Positions 61,363-64,000 of a stretch of DNA of 64,000 nucleotides are shown here, piece after piece. The notes under the pieces are model-generated. The model was not told where the DNA came from. It was given only the letters and a program-made list of their open reading frames with translations, and searched no databases. Each line of letters opens with the position of its first letter. Position 1 is the first letter of the stretch. Source of the DNA: PZPK01 sp965230795 (GTDB lineage Bacteria; Pseudomonadota; Gammaproteobacteria; Pseudomonadales; Oleiphilaceae); NCBI GenBank assembly GCA_965230795.1, contig OZ246020.1:2418001-2482000 (forward strand). The letters run 5' to 3'. Position numbers and translations under genes: made by a program.

Positions 61363-64000
61363 ATGTCCGAACGCAACCAGCGCTTACAGCAACTACATGA
61401 CGCCATCCAGGAACGCATTCTCATACTTGATGGTGCGATGGGGACCATGATCCAAATGCGCGGTTTCTCCGAGGAAGAGTATCGGGGCAGTCGTTTTAAA
61501 GACCATGCTTCGGATCTGAAAGGCAACAATGACCTGCTTTGTCTGACTCAGCCAGAAGCGATCAAGGAGATTCACAAACAATATCTGGATGCAGGTGCGG
61601 ACATTACCGAGACCAACACCTTCAACTCCACCCGGGTATCCCAGGCGGACTACGATCTGGAAGATCTGGTTTATGAGCTGAACAAGGAAGCGGCCCGCCT
61701 GGCGCGAGATGTTGCAGACGAAAAGACTCTGGAAACACCGGATAAACCGCGCTTTGTCGCCGGTGCCGTTGGGCCGACCTCACGTACCGCTTCGATAAGC
61801 CCCGACGTCAACAACCCGGGCTATCGAAACATTACCTTCGAAGAGCTTTATGACAATTATTATGAAGCCGTAAAAGGACTCGTAGATGGCGGTGTCGATC
61901 TGATTTTGATCGAAACCATCTTCGATACACTGAATGCAGAAGCGGCCATCTACGCCACCGAGCAGTACTTTGAAGATCATGATATTCGACTGCCCATCAT
62001 GATCTCAGGCACCATTACTGACGCTTCGGGTCGCACCCTGTCGGGACAAACCGCCGAAGCCTTCCTGATCTCAGTAAAACACTGCAAGCCTTTCAGCATT
62101 GGCTTCAACTGTGCGCTCGGTGCAGATGCATTACGGCCCTATGTTGAGGAGCTGTCCGACAAAGCTGAAACTTACATCAGCGCCCACCCCAATGCGGGGC
62201 TCCCAAACGAATTTGGGGAGTATGATCAAACACCTGAAGAGATGGCCGACATCATTGAGGATTTCGCCAAAGACCAGTTCATCAACATCATCGGCGGCTG
62301 CTGTGGCTCGCAACCCGAGCACATTCGCGCCATTGCCGAGCGCATGAAAAACTACCCGCCTCGCAAGATTCCGACCTTGCCGCCCAAACTGAAACTGTCT
62401 GGTTTGGAAGCCTTTGTCGCATCAGAAGATTCTCTTTTTATCAATGTTGGTGAGCGTACCAACGTCACCGGCTCGAAAAAATTCCTGCGACTTATCAAGG
62501 AAGAAGCCTACGAAGAGGCGCTTGATGTTGCCCGCCAGCAGGTTGAGAACGGCGCACAGATAATCGATATCAACATGGATGAAGGCATGCTGGAGTCAAA
62601 AGAGGTCATGGTGACCTTTCTGAACCTGATCGCTTCCGAACCCGATATTGCCCGGGTACCCATCATGGTTGACTCCTCAAAATGGGAAGTGATCGAAGCC
62701 GGATTGCGCTGCATCCAGGGCAAGGCTGTCGTCAACTCCATCAGTTTGAAGGAAGGGGAAGGCGAATTTATCGAGCGTGCAAAATCGTGTATCCGTTACG
62801 GTGCAGCGGTTGTAGTCATGGCGTTTGACGAGAGTGGCCAGGCGGACACCTTACAGCGCAAGATCGAAATCTGTGAGCGCTCGTACAACATTCTGACCAA
62901 GCTCGGTATGCCGCCCGCGGATATTATTTTCGATCCCAACATTTTTGCGGTCGCAACCGGCATTGAAGAGCATAATAACTACGCAGTCGATTTTATTGAG
63001 GCAACACGCTGGATCAAACAGAACTTGCCCCATGCCAGCATATCAGGCGGCGTCAGTAACGTATCGTTCTCGTTCCGCGGTAACGATGCCGTGAGAGAGG
63101 CCATCCACTCGGTATTCCTATATCACGCGATTAAAGCTGGTATGAATATGGGCATCGTTAACCCGGGCCAACTGGTTATTTATGATGAGATTGATCCCGA
63201 ACTGAAGAAACGGGTTGAAGACGTTGTTCTTAATCGCCGTGACGACGCGACTGACAGACTGCTCGAAATTGCCGATCGCTTTAAAGGATCGGGCGCCGAG
63301 AAGCAGGCAGAAAACCTCGAATGGCGCGAATGGCCGGTCAACAAGCGCCTCGAACATGCCTTGGTGAAAGGGATCAACACTTACATACTGGAAGACACGG
63401 AAGCGGCTCGACTGGAAGCCAATCGCCCTATTGAAGTGATTGAAGGTCCGTTAATGGACGGCATGAACGTGGTGGGCGATCTATTCGGTGCCGGAAAGAT
63501 GTTTTTGCCACAGGTTGTCAAGAGTGCACGGGTAATGAAACAGGCAGTCGCACACCTCATTCCCTTTATTGAAGCCGAAAAAGGCGACAAGCAGGAAACC
63601 AAGGGCAAAATCCTCATGGCCACTGCCAAAGGTGATGTGCACGATATTGGCAAAAATATCGTTGGCGTTGTGCTGCAATGTAATAACTACGAAGTGATCG
63701 ATTTGGGCGTCATGGTCCCCGCTGACAAAATTCTCAAGGCTGCCAGAGAGCACAATGTGGATATTATCGGCGTCAGCGGCCTGATCACCCCTTCCCTGGA
63801 TGAAATGGTACACATCGCCAAGGAAATGCAGCGCGAAAACCTGGAAATCCCGCTGATGATTGGCGGCGCTACCACCTCCAAGGCGCACACCGCAGTAAAA
63901 ATCGACCCCCAGTACGACAAGGAACTGGTGGTCTATGTCACAGACGCTTCCCGTAGTGTGAGCGTCGCTACCTCACTCCTTAGCGACACTATGAAACCGG
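61363..64000 (+). CDS. metH: Cobalamin-dependent methionine synthase (truncated by window end)
   Basis: MetH transfers a methyl group from methyltetrahydrofolate to homocysteine through methylcobalamin. The 879 codons visible of an expected 1200 or so include the homocysteine domain (ILDGAMGTMIQ, zinc Cys in GFNCALGAD and GGCCGSQPEH), the pterin-binding domain (NVGERTNVTGSKKF), the cap and cobalamin domains (VHDIGKNIVG, with cobalt-ligand His at about 760, and VSGLITPSLDEM). The AdoMet-activation domain lies beyond the window. The frame is open without interruption to base 64000. Confidence 0.97.
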   Translation, partial: MSERNQRLQQLHDAIQERILILDGAMGTMIQMRGFSEEEYRGSRFKDHASDLKGNNDLLCLTQPEAIKEIHKQYLDAGADITETNTFNSTRVSQADYDLEDLVYELNKEAARLARDVADEKTLETPDKPRFVAGAVGPTSRTASISPDVNNPGYRNITFEELYDNYYEAVKGLVDGGVDLILIETIFDTLNAEAAIYATEQYFEDHDIRLPIMISGTITDASGRTLSGQTAEAFLISVKHCKPFSIGFNCALGADALRPYVEELSDKAETYISAHPNAGLPNEFGEYDQTPEEMADIIEDFAKDQFINIIGGCCGSQPEHIRAIAERMKNYPPRKIPTLPPKLKLSGLEAFVASEDSLFINVGERTNVTGSKKFLRLIKEEAYEEALDVARQQVENGAQIIDINMDEGMLESKEVMVTFLNLIASEPDIARVPIMVDSSKWEVIEAGLRCIQGKAVVNSISLKEGEGEFIERAKSCIRYGAAVVVMAFDESGQADTLQRKIEICERSYNILTKLGMPPADIIFDPNIFAVATGIEEHNNYAVDFIEATRWIKQNLPHASISGGVSNVSFSFRGNDAVREAIHSVFLYHAIKAGMNMGIVNPGQLVIYDEIDPELKKRVEDVVLNRRDDATDRLLEIADRFKGSGAEKQAENLEWREWPVNKRLEHALVKGINTYILEDTEAARLEANRPIEVIEGPLMDGMNVVGDLFGAGKMFLPQVVKSARVMKQAVAHLIPFIEAEKGDKQETKGKILMATAKGDVHDIGKNIVGVVLQCNNYEVIDLGVMVPADKILKAAREHNVDIIGVSGLITPSLDEMVHIAKEMQRENLEIPLMIGGATTSKAHTAVKIDPQYDKELVVYVTDASRSVSVATSLLSDTMKP

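Overview
The window reads as a chromosomal segment of a gammaproteobacterium. The right end carries tRNA-Ser, a YccA-like protein, tusDCBE, a TrpD-like protein, nfuA and metH. From general knowledge this resembles gene orders in the wide Pseudomonadales/Oceanospirillales assemblage; I cannot name a genus from sequence alone. I see no insertion sequence, prophage, integrase or CRISPR array.

Layout. (1) 1-3.4 kb, minus strand: rsgA, a small exported protein, an orphan solute-binding protein and a UbiA-family prenyltransferase. (2) 3.5-17.3 kb, minus strand: one long apparent operon ppsA - rnfB - giant 2-oxoacid:ferredoxin oxidoreductase - rnfC - rnfD - rnfG - rnfE - rnfA - ferredoxin-NADP reductase-like gene. 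It links the pyruvate/PEP node to reduced ferredoxin, NAD(H), NADP(H) and a membrane ion gradient. (3) 17.6-33.8 kb: a glycogen and hexose region with a stand-alone CBM48 protein, glgA and glgB on minus; glgC, a GH57 enzyme and malQ on plus; glgP on minus; then glucokinase, a PfkB-family kinase, an unknown protein and GAPDH.

(4) 34.1-38.0 kb, minus strand: a four-gene signalling operon with a Fis-type response regulator, a DyP-peroxidase-like protein with an altered GxxDG motif, a multi-pass membrane histidine kinase and an isoprenoid-synthase-fold protein. Upstream of it lies a non-coding stretch whose plus strand is packed with GGA motifs, several in hairpin loops. I read it as a candidate CsrB/RsmZ-type CsrA-sequestering RNA. 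(5) 38.6-43.5 kb: two c-di-GMP enzymes, acylphosphatase and a second orphan solute-binding protein. (6) 43.5-53.6 kb, minus strand: a complete chemotaxis-like operon (receiver, cheY, STAS protein, cheA, cheW, mcp, cheR, cheD, mcp, cheB). A hybrid histidine kinase lies divergently beside it and shares its input domain with one of the two receptors. (7) 56.9-64.0 kb: tRNA-Ser(UGA), the tus sulfur relay, nfuA and a 3'-truncated metH.

Taken together, the genes suggest a flexible heterotroph that stores glycogen, can move electrons through ferredoxin and Rnf, and invests heavily in signalling. The best leads for something new are the oxidoreductase inside the rnf operon, the GGA-rich RNA candidate, and the kinase/DyP-like/isoprenoid-synthase operon.
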